Shown in pieces: positions 32,141-40,667 of a DNA stretch of 46,443 nt (the first letter of the stretch is position 1; every line of letters begins with the position of its first letter). The position numbers and the translations under genes are program-made. The notes under the pieces are model-generated. The model was given only the letters and a program-made list of their open reading frames with translations, had not been told where the DNA came from and searched no databases. Source of the stretch: Janthinobacterium sp. CG3 (GTDB taxonomy: Bacteria; Pseudomonadota; Gammaproteobacteria; Burkholderiales; Burkholderiaceae_D); the NCBI RefSeq assembly GCF_000344615.1, contig NZ_KB467824.1:1-46443 (forward strand), in the 5' to 3' direction.

Positions 32141-34390
32141 TCAGTCGTAGGTGGCGCTGACGTTGACGCCGCTGAACGGCTGCTTCGCCTTCAGCATGAC
32201 GTAGTACCAGCGGCCGGCGACCGGCGAGCCGATGGCGACGCTTTCGCGGTTGCCGGCATTGGCCGAGCCGACGTCGTAGCTGCTGATGGTCGGGTAGCGG
32301 TCCAGCGCCTGGTACAGGTCGACGTCGCCGGTACCGCCGCTGGTGCTCACTTTGACGTTTTTCGCGCCGGCCGGCAGCATCAGGAAGACATACGCCTGGG
32401 TGCTGGAGGAGAGGTTGCGGATCGAGCAGTTCTTGCCAAGGTAACTCGTCGACGGGCATTCCGGCAACAGCGGGTCGGCCGGCATCGGCGGCTCGCCCGC
32501 CGTGGTGGCCGTGCCGGCCCAGGAGGCGAACTCGGTGTCGTAGCGCGTGCCGATGTAGTCCATATAGGTCTGGTAGCCGGCGTAGTCGCCAACCCTGAAC
32601 TTGGCCAGGATCGGATCGATGTCGGCGCGGTGCCGTTCCATCATGAAGCGGGTCGCCATGTAGCCCCAGCGGTAGGCGCGCGCCTGGTAGTCGGACATCT
32701 GGTAGGTGTTGCCGAAGATCTGGCTGAGCCGGTAGGCGCCGCCGCGGGCGACGTCGATCGACGCCTGGTTATTGTTTTTATACGACAGGTATTCGCCGAT
32801 GCCCTCGATCCACCAGACGGTCGGCTTGGAGACGCCGGCGCCGAAGTCGCCGTACATATTAAAGCGCCCGTCCAGATAGTGGACGTATTCGTGCTCCAGA
32901 TTCCAGACCTGGAAGCTTGGCCGCAGCCATGACGCCTCGTGCGCGATGAAGCGGGCCTGGTTGCCGACGACGCCGGGGTTGCCCTCCAGGTACATGCCGC
33001 CGTTGTTGGTGTCGATATCGTAGATGATGCCGGCGTACTTGCTGTAGTTGCTGTAGTCGTCGAACACCACCAGTTCCAGCGCGGTGTTGTTGTCGTTCGC
33101 CACCGGCGTCTGCTTGGTCTGCAACATGGCGTGGAAGTAGCTTTCCTCGGTCTGCAGCCTGGCGCAGGAGTCCTGCAACTGCGCCGTCGTCATGTCCTGC
33201 GCGCGCACGCGCAGGGTCGGACTGCAGGTGTAACTGTTTTTCAGCACCGCGTTGGCCAGCGTGGCCGTGTAATTGCAGGTGCCGTATTCGGCGCAATTGG
33301 CGTTGTCGTAGTATTTGACGGCCGACGCGGCGGCCAGCCACAGCGTGCTGTCGGCGCCCAACATCGTGCTGCTGGCCAGCATGCTCTTGACCATCGGCTT
33401 GACGCTGGCCTTCAGGCCGGAATATTGCATGAAGCGGAAGGCCTCGCTGGCCGCGTCGTGCAACTGGTAGGCGGCGCTGGACAGCAGGGCGGCCTTGTTG
33501 TTGACCGCGAAGTTGTTCAGCGCGGTCGCGTACGACGGGTCGTTTTGCAACAGGGCCACGCCGTCGCTGCGGAAGTGGGCGTAGAAGATCGCCGACAGCG
33601 CGCCGGTGAAGCCGCCGCCGGCGCTCGCTTGCTTGAGGGCGTCCGCCGCCGTCGGATTGGCGCTGGTGTTGGTGTAGCGCAGCACCAGGTTTTTCAGGCT
33701 AGGCAGGAAATACGGCTCGTCGTGCATGTTATTGACGAGCTTCAAGGTTTCGCCCGCCGTGCTGGTGGCGCTGGTGTTGGTGGTGAACAGCTTGTTGCCG
33801 TCGATCAGTTGCTTGAGCGGCGCGCGCAGCGTGCCCAGCAGCGCCGGCGACGGCATCGCTAGCGTGCCGCCTTCGGCCAGGTAGTAGCCGGCCCGCAGGT
33901 AGATCAGCACATTCACCAGTTTGATGTTGGTGGCGCTGTAGGCGGCGGCCTCTTGCGCGAAGCGGCTGGCGACGGCGCTGAAATTGGCCGCCGAATAGAC
34001 CTGGGCGGCTTGCGTCGCGCTCAGCGAAAACAAGCCGTAGTGGCATTCATAGTCCGGCAGACTGACGAGGTAATCGGCCAGCGCCGCGCCGCTATAGCTG
34101 GCCAGCTTGTTCATGTCCTGGCATTCCGGCGGCGCGGCCAGCGCCCGCTGGCTCTTGTTGCGTTGTTCCGGCGTCAACAGGTCGAGACGCGGCTTGGCCG
34201 TTTTCGACAAGTTGAACTGCGATTGCTCGACCGACGGCGGCAGGGTTTGCCGTTCGCGTGGCTGCGGCGCTTGCGTCAGGCGGACCCGGTCGTCGGCATG
34301 CTGGACGGCTTGGCCGGCGGCGTGCAGGACCGGGCTGAGGCAGGCTGCAATCAGACCCGCAAGATAAATGGATTTGCTATGGAAATGCAT
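32141..34390 (-). CDS. Secreted M9-family collagenase-like metalloprotease with C-terminal PPC domain
   Basis: A 749-residue secreted protein: signal peptide (IYLAGLIAACLSPVLHAAG), a pro/M9N-like helical region, then the zinc site HEYVH at residues 500-504 followed by E533 in WWIEGIGEYLSY, as in Vibrio/Clostridium collagenases (HExxH plus downstream Glu). The flanking YLDGRFNMYGDFG is characteristic of peptidase family M9. The last 95 or so residues (FLMLPAGAKNVKVSTSGGTGDVDLY onward) are a PPC-type domain, often cut off or used for export and substrate contact. ATG 34390 with CGGAGA upstream is chosen over 34456. It should cleave collagen or gelatin outside the cell; the collagen-like lipoprotein 18 kb away is unlikely to be linked. 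Confidence 0.91.
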   Translation of the reverse strand: MHFHSKSIYLAGLIAACLSPVLHAAGQAVQHADDRVRLTQAPQPRERQTLPPSVEQSQFNLSKTAKPRLDLLTPEQRNKSQRALAAPPECQDMNKLASYSGAALADYLVSLPDYECHYGLFSLSATQAAQVYSAANFSAVASRFAQEAAAYSATNIKLVNVLIYLRAGYYLAEGGTLAMPSPALLGTLRAPLKQLIDGNKLFTTNTSATSTAGETLKLVNNMHDEPYFLPSLKNLVLRYTNTSANPTAADALKQASAGGGFTGALSAIFYAHFRSDGVALLQNDPSYATALNNFAVNNKAALLSSAAYQLHDAASEAFRFMQYSGLKASVKPMVKSMLASSTMLGADSTLWLAAASAVKYYDNANCAEYGTCNYTATLANAVLKNSYTCSPTLRVRAQDMTTAQLQDSCARLQTEESYFHAMLQTKQTPVANDNNTALELVVFDDYSNYSKYAGIIYDIDTNNGGMYLEGNPGVVGNQARFIAHEASWLRPSFQVWNLEHEYVHYLDGRFNMYGDFGAGVSKPTVWWIEGIGEYLSYKNNNQASIDVARGGAYRLSQIFGNTYQMSDYQARAYRWGYMATRFMMERHRADIDPILAKFRVGDYAGYQTYMDYIGTRYDTEFASWAGTATTAGEPPMPADPLLPECPSTSYLGKNCSIRNLSSSTQAYVFLMLPAGAKNVKVSTSGGTGDVDLYQALDRYPTISSYDVGSANAGNRESVAIGSPVAGRWYYVMLKAKQPFSGVNVSATYD

Positions 34391-34884
34391 TTTATATGTC
34401 TCCGTTTTTTTATTGAAAAATATATGCATGGGTAATGCGTGATTTTTACAAGTCAAATCGCGGCGATTGAAGTAATGGATAAAAATCGATCAATCACCCT
34501 CCCGCCTTTCCATCCTCCAGGTAACTGGCGGGAATCGATATATTAGCCATAAACGTCGCGTTGAAATATGTTTTTAATATATTTATTTAGTTTTTGTGAT
34601 AACTATTTGGTTGAGGAATTCGCGGCGGCGTGGTAGCCGCGCGGCGCGTGCGAGGGCCGTTGTGGCAGTGGAGGAAAGGCTAGTTTGGCCCGTGTAACAA
34701 ACTTTTCTCTTAGGGAAAACTTCTGCATCCCGCTTGGGCAGCGACGCCGAGCCGCTGCCGACGCCAGTCGGCCTACGCCGTTCCGGCTAACCCGACCTAC
34801 GCAATTCCTTAACTTGGCGGCATGGGGGCAGACCCGGTTTCAGGCCGGTGGTGTTATCGGGCCGGCGGCTTGCCCGGGCCGCTG
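34391..34884. other. 494-bp intergenic region upstream of the collagenase
   Basis: Holds the collagenase ribosome site (around 34397-34402 on the minus strand), an AT-rich stretch at about 34540-34620, far below the window's GC content, and REP-like copy D. No gene or confident promoter was found; the AT-rich part is where the collagenase promoter would be expected. Confidence 0.5.
34741..34802. repeat. REP-like element, copy D (full length)
   Basis: Read in reverse complement this 62-bp segment matches 43679-43742 with only about four differences, including the core gttagccggaacggcgta and the arm gactggcgtcggcagcgg. It lies between the TctE-like kinase gene and the collagenase gene. Confidence 0.8.
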
Positions 34885-36366
34885 TCAGGCGGCGGCCGGG
34901 AACGCCAGCGTCACGCGCAGGCCGCGGCCGCCGGCGCCGTCGGCCAGCGTCACGCCGGCGCCGTGCAGCGTGGCGATGTCGCGCACGATCGCCAGCCCGA
35001 GGCCGGCGCCGCCGGGGTTGCGTTCCAGCGCGGCGGCGGACCGGTAGAACGGCGTGAAGACGCTTTCGCGTTCGGCCGCGGCGATGCCGGCGCCGCTGTC
35101 CTCGACCTGCAGCAGGGCGCCGCCGGCGTCGCCGTGGCGCGCCACGCGCAGCGTTACGCTGCCGCCGGCCGGGGTGTAGTGCAGCGCGTTGTCGACCAGG
35201 TTAGCCACCATTTCATGCAGCAGCAGCGCCTGGCCGTGTACCAGCACGTCGTGCTCGGCCTCCAGCGACAGGTCGATTTCCTTGTTGACGGCCGCCAGCG
35301 CCATCTCCAGCGCCACCTGGTGCACCACCGCGCGCAGCGACACCGGCGCCATGCCGGCCGCCTCGCCGCCGTGTTCGATGCGCGCCAGCGTCAGCAGGCG
35401 GTTCGCCAGGTGCACGGTGGAGTCGGTGGTGGCGGCGATGCTGCGCACGATTTCGCGCAGCGCGGCCGGGTCGGCGCGCTCGCCGCCGGGGTCGCGGTCG
35501 ATCTCGCGCTGGGCCAGCTCGGCCTGGGTTTTCAACACCGTCAGCGGCGTGCGCAACTGGTGCGAGGCGTCGGCGATGAAGCGGCGCTGGTTGGCGATCA
35601 GCTCCTGCAGGCGCGCCATCGAGACGTTCATCGCCGTCACCAGCGGGCGCATTTCGCGATGCACCAGGGCCGGGTCGACGTCCGACAGGTCCGACAGCGT
35701 GCGCGTTTCCAGCGCGCTTTTCAGGCGCATCAGCGGGCGCAGCACCAGCCGCACCGCAAACCAGACCATGGCCGCCACCGCCAGCACCATGCCGGCCTGC
35801 CACAGCAGGGTGTCGAACAGGATCTGGTTCGATAGGCCGCGCCGCGCGTCCAGCGTTTCGCCGACCTGGATCAGGGCGATGCCGCGCATCGAATCGTCAT
35901 AGACCGGCTGCAGCAGCGCGGCGATGCGCACCGGCTCGCCGTTGTAGTTGGCGTGGTAAAAGCGCACCAGGGCCGGGTAGGCTTCCGAGCGCGGCACGTT
36001 GGCCGGCACCGCCGGCAGGTCGCCGTAGCCGGACACCAGCTCGCCGTGGATGCCGGTGACTTTGTAGTAGATGCGCCCCAGCGTGTCGGTCTCGAAGCTG
36101 TCGAGCGCGACGTAGGGCACGTCGGCGACGACCTTGCCGCCGACGACGGAGACGCGCTCGGCCAGCGCCCGGGTCGAGGCCAGCAGCGAGCGGTCGTAGG
36201 CCATGTCGGCCGCGTCGAGGGCGTTGCGGTAGACCGAGACGGCGTTCAGCGCCACCAGCAGCAGCAGCGGGATCAGCAGCCAGCGCAGCAGTTCGTTGCG
36301 CAGGCTGCCCAGCGGCGCCCCCGGCGCCAGCATGCCGCCCAGCCGCGCCAGCAGGGCGGGCGCCAC
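34885..36366 (-). CDS. TctE-like sensor histidine kinase
   Basis: A 493-residue membrane kinase. A transmembrane helix at residues 27-44, a periplasmic sensor of about 140 residues, a second helix near 190-206 and a HAMP-like linker precede the phosphoacceptor H269 in FIADASHQLRTPL. The ATPase domain has NLVDNALHYTP (N box), VEDSGAGI (G1), FTPFYR (F) and GGAGLGLAIV (G2). The sensor region and pairing resemble TctE-type kinases, which respond to tricarboxylates or related anions. It starts with GTG 36366, one base after the response-regulator stop, so the two form an operon; an internal ATG 33 bp on is an alternative. The divergent porin/Bug/ABC genes are its probable targets. Confidence 0.88.
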   Translation of the reverse strand: MAPALLARLGGMLAPGAPLGSLRNELLRWLLIPLLLLVALNAVSVYRNALDAADMAYDRSLLASTRALAERVSVVGGKVVADVPYVALDSFETDTLGRIYYKVTGIHGELVSGYGDLPAVPANVPRSEAYPALVRFYHANYNGEPVRIAALLQPVYDDSMRGIALIQVGETLDARRGLSNQILFDTLLWQAGMVLAVAAMVWFAVRLVLRPLMRLKSALETRTLSDLSDVDPALVHREMRPLVTAMNVSMARLQELIANQRRFIADASHQLRTPLTVLKTQAELAQREIDRDPGGERADPAALREIVRSIAATTDSTVHLANRLLTLARIEHGGEAAGMAPVSLRAVVHQVALEMALAAVNKEIDLSLEAEHDVLVHGQALLLHEMVANLVDNALHYTPAGGSVTLRVARHGDAGGALLQVEDSGAGIAAAERESVFTPFYRSAAALERNPGGAGLGLAIVRDIATLHGAGVTLADGAGGRGLRVTLAFPAAA

Positions 36367-36367
36367 G

Positions 36368-37072
36368 TCAGCGCGCCGCCGCCGTCGCGCTGCGCGGTTG
36401 CAGCAGGTAGCCGATGCCGCGCAGCGTGGTGATGGCGGCGGCGTCCGGCGCGCTGCTTTCGAGCTTCTTGCGCACGCGGTGGATGTACAGCTCGATGGCG
36501 TCGAGGTTGGCGTCGTCCTCCAGCGCGAACACTTCGTCGAACAGCTTTTCCTTCGAGACGGCGCGGCCGGAGCGGGTGATCAGCGCCTCCAGCACGGCGT
36601 GCTCGCGCGGCGTCAGCGCCAGCGCCGCGCCGGCGTAGCTGAACATGCGCGTGACGGTGTCGAAGCTGAGCGCGCCGCAGTGGTGCACCAGCGCCTCGTT
36701 GCCCTGGCTGCGGCGCAGCAGCGCCTTGACGCGCGCCTCCAGCTCGGCCAGCTCGAACGGCTTGGCCAGGTAGTCGTCGGCGCCCAGGTTCAGGCCCTGC
36801 ACGCGCTCGTCCAGGCCGCCGCGCGCGGTGAGTATCATCACCGGGGTCTTGCCGCGCGGGCCGCCACGCGCGCGCAGGCGCTTGAGCACCTCCAGGCCGT
36901 CCATGCGCGGCAGCGTCAGGTCGAGCAGCACCAGCGAATACTCCTGGGTGTGCAGCAGGGCGTCGGCGTCGGCGCCGTTGTCGACCGTCTCCACCGTCAG
37001 GTGGGCGTCGCGCAGCGCCTTGGCCAGCCAGCGCGACAGTTCGACATGGTCTTCCACTAATAAAATTCGCAT
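36368..37072 (-). CDS. TctD-like OmpR-family response regulator
   Basis: A 234-residue response regulator: receiver domain with phosphoacceptor D51 (LVLLDLTLPRMDG) and the conserved Lys in DDYLAKPFEL, then an OmpR/PhoB winged helix (LTPREHAVLEALITRSGRAVSKEKLF ... AIELYIHRVRKKL read in pieces). ATG 37072 gives the standard MRILLVEDH start; the open frame extends to 37240 without family sequence. First gene of a two-gene operon with the TctE-like kinase. Divergent from the porin; an 11-bp-phased direct repeat in between (37175-37193) is typical of OmpR-family binding sites. Confidence 0.92.
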   Translation of the reverse strand: MRILLVEDHVELSRWLAKALRDAHLTVETVDNGADADALLHTQEYSLVLLDLTLPRMDGLEVLKRLRARGGPRGKTPVMILTARGGLDERVQGLNLGADDYLAKPFELAELEARVKALLRRSQGNEALVHHCGALSFDTVTRMFSYAGAALALTPREHAVLEALITRSGRAVSKEKLFDEVFALEDDANLDAIELYIHRVRKKLESSAPDAAAITTLRGIGYLLQPRSATAAAR

Positions 37073-37160
37073 ATGTGCCCGCCGCCGCCCTGGAAATGAT
37101 GCAGTGTAAGCCCGAAGCGGCGCCGCCGCCGCGCCGCCGGCGAATTGTGTGGCGCGGCGG

Positions 37161-37193
37161 CGACAGCGCTGTCGTTGAAAGGGAATTGAAAGG
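37161..37193. promoter_or_regulatory. Palindrome and phased direct repeat between the tctD-like gene and the porin
   Basis: A perfect 14-bp palindrome cgacagcgctgtcg (37161-37174) is followed at once by two ttgaaagg copies (37175-37182 and 37186-37193) with an 11-bp period, the geometry of OmpR/PhoB-type tandem sites. TATAGT at 37204-37209 could be the porin -10. All are directly visible; assignment to the TctD-like regulator is inferred. Confidence 0.6.
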
Positions 37194-37271
37194 AAACAAG
37201 CTCTATAGTGGCCACCTGATTCATGTAATTGATCAGGCATATCACCAATAACTATATCTGTGGAGATCCAA

Positions 37272-38318
37272 ATGAAAAGAACAGCATTGTCGCTCGCCGC
37301 CGTCGCCGCCCTGGGCGCAGCCTTCGGCGCCCAGGCGCAATCGAACGTGACCGTGTACGGCTTGATCGACGCCGGCGTCGACTACGCCAGCGACGCCCCG
37401 GCCTCCACGCGCGTCACGTCGGGCGGCATGAACACTTCGCGCTGGGGTTTCCGCGGCACCGAGGACCTGGGCAACGGTCTGAAGGCGGTCTTTAATCTGG
37501 AAGGCGGCATCTTCCTCGACAACGGCACTTCCGACGGCCCGCTGTTTAAGCGCCAGGCCTACGTCGGCCTGGAAGGCGACTTTGGCCGCGTCGTGCTGGG
37601 CAAGTCCTTCACCACCGCGTACGACTTCGTGCTGCCATACGACCCGATGGCTTATGCGCCCCTGTACTCGTGGGGCACGTCGGCCAACGCCACCACCAAG
37701 CAGGGCAAGTACGGCATGACCACCTCCTTTGACAACCTGGTCAAGTACAGCGGCAAGGTCGGCGAGCTGAAATTCGGCGCCACCTACGGCTTCGGCGAAC
37801 AGGCCGGCGGCACCAGCGACAGCGCCAAGTACGCGCTGGGCGCGAGCTACGGCTTCGGCCCGGTCAGCGTCATGGCTACCTACGAGCAAGTCAACGGCAA
37901 CAGCGTCGCCGCCGGGCGCGACAAGACCACCGTCTACCACCTGGGCGCGATGTACAGCAACGGCCCGCTGAAGCTGCAGGCGGCGATGCGCGACTACAAG
38001 AAGGACCCGGCCGCGACCGGCGCCGACGTTAAGGGCACTACCTACTGGGCCGGCGTCAACTACCAGAGCACGCCGGCGATTACGCTGACCGGCGCGGTGT
38101 ACCTGCTGAACGTGAAAAACGTCGCCGCCAACGCCGACGCCGATCCGGTCATGTATGTCGGCCGCGTCAAGTACGCGCTGTCCAAGCGCACCGACCTGTA
38201 CGTCGCCGCCGCCTACAGCAAGGCCAAGCACGACCTGCTGACCGGCCTGTCGCGCGACGACGCAGGCCTGGGCAACACCCAGCGCGGCGTCATCACCGGC
38301 ATCCAGCACCGCTTCTAA
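37272..38318 (+). CDS. Outer-membrane porin (Gram-negative porin family, Burkholderiales type)
   Basis: A 348-residue precursor with signal peptide MKRTALSLAAVAALGAAFGAQA, mature start QSNVTVYGLIDAGVDY, alternating beta-strand pattern, a loop-3-like acidic segment (YDFVLPYDPMAYAPL) and a terminal Phe (GIQHRF), all typical of trimeric 16-strand porins of betaproteobacteria. It lets small hydrophilic solutes cross the outer membrane. ATG 37272 is preferred to a GTG four codons earlier, with GGAG upstream. It is divergent from the TctD/TctE-like genes and followed by a strong stem-loop and the Bug protein gene, so it probably supplies outer-membrane entry for the same ligand. Confidence 0.93.
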   Translation: MKRTALSLAAVAALGAAFGAQAQSNVTVYGLIDAGVDYASDAPASTRVTSGGMNTSRWGFRGTEDLGNGLKAVFNLEGGIFLDNGTSDGPLFKRQAYVGLEGDFGRVVLGKSFTTAYDFVLPYDPMAYAPLYSWGTSANATTKQGKYGMTTSFDNLVKYSGKVGELKFGATYGFGEQAGGTSDSAKYALGASYGFGPVSVMATYEQVNGNSVAAGRDKTTVYHLGAMYSNGPLKLQAAMRDYKKDPAATGADVKGTTYWAGVNYQSTPAITLTGAVYLLNVKNVAANADADPVMYVGRVKYALSKRTDLYVAAAYSKAKHDLLTGLSRDDAGLGNTQRGVITGIQHRF

Positions 38319-38328
38319 GCGGGGCGGC

Positions 38329-38362
38329 GCCCGGCCCGGCCGGAAAAGCGGCCGGGCCGGGC
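38329..38362 (+). other. Strong stem-loop after the porin
   Basis: gcccggcccggcc (38329-38341) pairs perfectly with ggccgggccgggc (38350-38362) around ggaaaagc. No T-run follows, so full termination is doubtful; it may protect the porin mRNA 3' end or reduce read-through into the Bug gene. Confidence 0.7.
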
Positions 38363-38406
38363 CGCGCCGACAGTGGACGTTCGCGGGGAATCGGGATGGT
38401 ACCAGC

Positions 38407-39378
38407 ATGACTACATTATTCGTATGGCTGGCCCTGGCCTTGGCGCCCTTGGCGTGGGCCTTCCCGGCGGCCGCCGCGCAGGTCGAGTGCATCGTCCCGT
38501 CCAAGCCGGGCGGGGCGATGGACCTGACCTGCAAGCTGGCGCAGAAGGGCTTCCAGCTGGTGCCGGAGGCGCCGCGCGAGGTGCGCATCAGCTACCTGCC
38601 GGGCGGTATCGGCGCGGTGGCCTGGCATTCGATGGCTTCGGCGCGCCGGCGCGCCGAAGCCAATACGCTGGTGGTGTTTTCCGGCGGCTCGCTGCTGAAT
38701 CTGGCGCAGGGCAAGTTCGGCAAGGCCAGCGCCGCCGACGTGCGCTGGGTGGCGGCGCTGGGGGCCGACTACGGCATGATCGCGGTGCGCAAGGATTCGC
38801 CGTTCAAGAACCTGGCCGACCTGATCGACGCGCTCAAGCGGCATCCTGAACAGGTGCTGATCGGCGTTTCCGGCACCATCGGCAGCCAGGACTGGGTGAA
38901 GATGGCGCTGGTGGCCAGGCAGGCCGGGATCAATCCGAAGGTGCTGCGTTTCGTCGCGCTGGAGGGCGGCGGCGAAGCCTTCACGGCGATGCAGGCCAGC
39001 TACGTCCAGGTGGTGCCGGGCGACGCCTCGGAGGCCACGCTGAACGACGGCCGCGGCAACACCCGCGTGCTGGCGGTGCTGTCGGAGCGGCGCCTGCCGG
39101 GCGTGCTGGCGAACGTGCCGACCGCGCGCGAGCAGGGCATCGACGTGGTCTGGCCGGTGATCCGCGGCGTCTGGATGGGGCCGAAGGTGAGTGACGAGGA
39201 TTACCAGAAATGGGTGGCGATCTTCGCCCGCATGCTGGAGACCAAGGAGTTTGCGCAGCTGCGCGCGGCGCACGGCCTGTACCCGTTCGGCCTGACCGGC
39301 GCGGCGCTGACCGATTACGTAAAGAAGGCCGTGGACGACTACGGCCGGCGTGCCAGCGAGCTGGGGCTGGTGCGCTGA
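38407..39378 (+). CDS. Bug-family periplasmic binding protein (TctC-like)
   Basis: A 323-residue secreted protein: signal peptide ending near AFPAAAA, then VECIVPSKPGGAMDLTCKL, the Bug/TctC signature around the first ligand-binding loop. It continues as a normal Bug protein of two lobes (for example VLIGVSGTIGSQDW and VPTAREQGIDVVW). Bug proteins bind carboxylates for tripartite tricarboxylate transporters, but tctA and tctB are absent here; a complete ABC importer follows instead. In Bordetella, the Bug protein BctC signals through the BctDE pair, so a role as co-sensor for the adjacent TctDE-like pair is plausible. ATG 38407; 55 bp to the next gene. Confidence 0.88.
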   Translation: MTTLFVWLALALAPLAWAFPAAAAQVECIVPSKPGGAMDLTCKLAQKGFQLVPEAPREVRISYLPGGIGAVAWHSMASARRRAEANTLVVFSGGSLLNLAQGKFGKASAADVRWVAALGADYGMIAVRKDSPFKNLADLIDALKRHPEQVLIGVSGTIGSQDWVKMALVARQAGINPKVLRFVALEGGGEAFTAMQASYVQVVPGDASEATLNDGRGNTRVLAVLSERRLPGVLANVPTAREQGIDVVWPVIRGVWMGPKVSDEDYQKWVAIFARMLETKEFAQLRAAHGLYPFGLTGAALTDYVKKAVDDYGRRASELGLVR

Positions 39379-39433
39379 GCAAATGAGTGACGAGTAGCGG
39401 TAACAGAATAAACCAACTATAACGGAGAGACAC

Positions 39434-40519
39434 ATGTTCGCAAAAACCTTGATCGGCGCCGCATTGGCAACCCTGGCTTCGTCGGCGCTGGCGCAGGTGC
39501 CGGCCGGCTATCCGGCCGACTACCAGAAGATCATCGACGGCGCCAAGAAGGAGGGCAAGGTGGTGATCTACGGCGCCACCGACAGCAAGGCGGCGCAACC
39601 CCTGATCAAAGACTTCAACGCGCTCTACCCCGGCATCACGGTCGAGTACAACGACATGAATTCGACCGAGGTGTACAACCGCTTCATCTCCGAGGTGGCG
39701 GCCGGCGGCAACACCGCCGACGTGATGTGGTCGTCGGCGATGGACCTGCAGATGCGCCTGGCCTCGGACGGCTACGCGCTCAAGTACAAGTCGGTCGAGG
39801 CGGCCAAGATCCCCGGCTGGGCGGTGTGGGACGACACCGCCTACGGCACCACGTTCGAGCCGGCGGCGATCGTCTACAACAAGCGCATGCTCGACGCCAA
39901 GGAGGTGCCGCAGACCCACGCCGACTTCGCCAAGCTGATCACGCAGCCGAAGTTCAAGGACAAGGTCACCACCTACGACATCGAAAAATCCGGCGTCGGC
40001 TTCATGTTCATGACCCAGGACGCGCGCGAGAACACGAAATTCACCGAGCTGCTCAACGCCTTCGGCGAAGCCAAGGTGCGGGTGCAGTCGTCCACCGGCA
40101 CCATGATGGAGCGCATCTCGTCGGGCGAGAACCTGATCGGCTACAACGTGCTCGGCTCGTACGCGCTGGTGCGCGCCAAGACCGACCCGTCGATCGGCGT
40201 GGTGCTGCCGAAGGACTACACGCTGATACTGTCGCGCGTACAGTTCATCAACAAGGCGGCGAAAAACCCGAACGGCGCCAAGCTCTGGCTCGACTACATC
40301 CTGTCCAAGCGCGGCCAGAGCGTCATCGCCGACCACTCCAAGCTGTTCGCCATCCGCGCCGACGTCACCGGCGAGACCACCTCGGCCGAGCTGATCAAGC
40401 TCATCGGCGCGGCCAACGTCAAGCCGGTGCCGGTGCACCCGATCATCCTGCAATTCCTCGGGCCGGCCAAGCGCATGGCCTTCCTGAAGCAGTGGAAAGA
40501 AACGGCCGGCAAGAAATAG
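39434..40519 (+). CDS. ABC-type periplasmic binding protein, FbpA/AfuA-like
   Basis: A 361-residue extracellular solute-binding protein: signal peptide ending ASSALA-QV, then KIIDGAKKEGKVVIYGATDSK, typical of the ferric-iron/phosphate-sugar type (FbpA/AfuA, bacterial solute-binding family). The paired Tyr that hold Fe(III) in classical FbpA are not evident; the matching region reads GENLIGYNVLGSYALV, so the ligand may be an organic anion or sugar phosphate rather than iron. A clear ribosome site (acggagag) precedes ATG 39434. The permease gene follows after 148 bp containing a stem-loop, an arrangement that usually keeps binding protein in excess. Confidence 0.88.
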   Translation: MFAKTLIGAALATLASSALAQVPAGYPADYQKIIDGAKKEGKVVIYGATDSKAAQPLIKDFNALYPGITVEYNDMNSTEVYNRFISEVAAGGNTADVMWSSAMDLQMRLASDGYALKYKSVEAAKIPGWAVWDDTAYGTTFEPAAIVYNKRMLDAKEVPQTHADFAKLITQPKFKDKVTTYDIEKSGVGFMFMTQDARENTKFTELLNAFGEAKVRVQSSTGTMMERISSGENLIGYNVLGSYALVRAKTDPSIGVVLPKDYTLILSRVQFINKAAKNPNGAKLWLDYILSKRGQSVIADHSKLFAIRADVTGETTSAELIKLIGAANVKPVPVHPIILQFLGPAKRMAFLKQWKETAGKK

Positions 40520-40614
40520 CCCGGCGCGGCGCGGCGCCCGTCCGGGTGGCCGCGCCCGTTCCCGACAACGCAGCACCCGCAGTACCCCATTGACGCCAGC
40601 AGCTGGCGCCAAGG

Positions 40615-40641
40615 GCCTTCCCACGCCGGCCGCGGGAAGGC
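40615..40641 (+). other. Intercistronic stem-loop between binding protein and permease genes
   Basis: gccttccc (40615-40622) pairs with gggaaggc (40634-40641); the flanking ggcgcc sequences add potential pairing. There is no T-run. A stem-loop here commonly stabilises the upstream binding-protein mRNA, giving more of it than of the membrane components. Confidence 0.55.
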
Positions 40642-40667
40642 GCCCCCCAATCCACCGGACTTTCGTC

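Noticed and set aside
32141..34390. Collagenase as a partner of the collagen-like lipoprotein (13647-14018)
   Set aside because: They lie 18 kb apart with unrelated genes between; co-occurrence in one window is not evidence of a link.
37175..37209. Standard sigma70 promoter using ttgaaa and tatagt before the porin
   Set aside because: The available spacings are 12 and 23 bp, neither suitable; the ttgaaagg pair fits a regulator site better.
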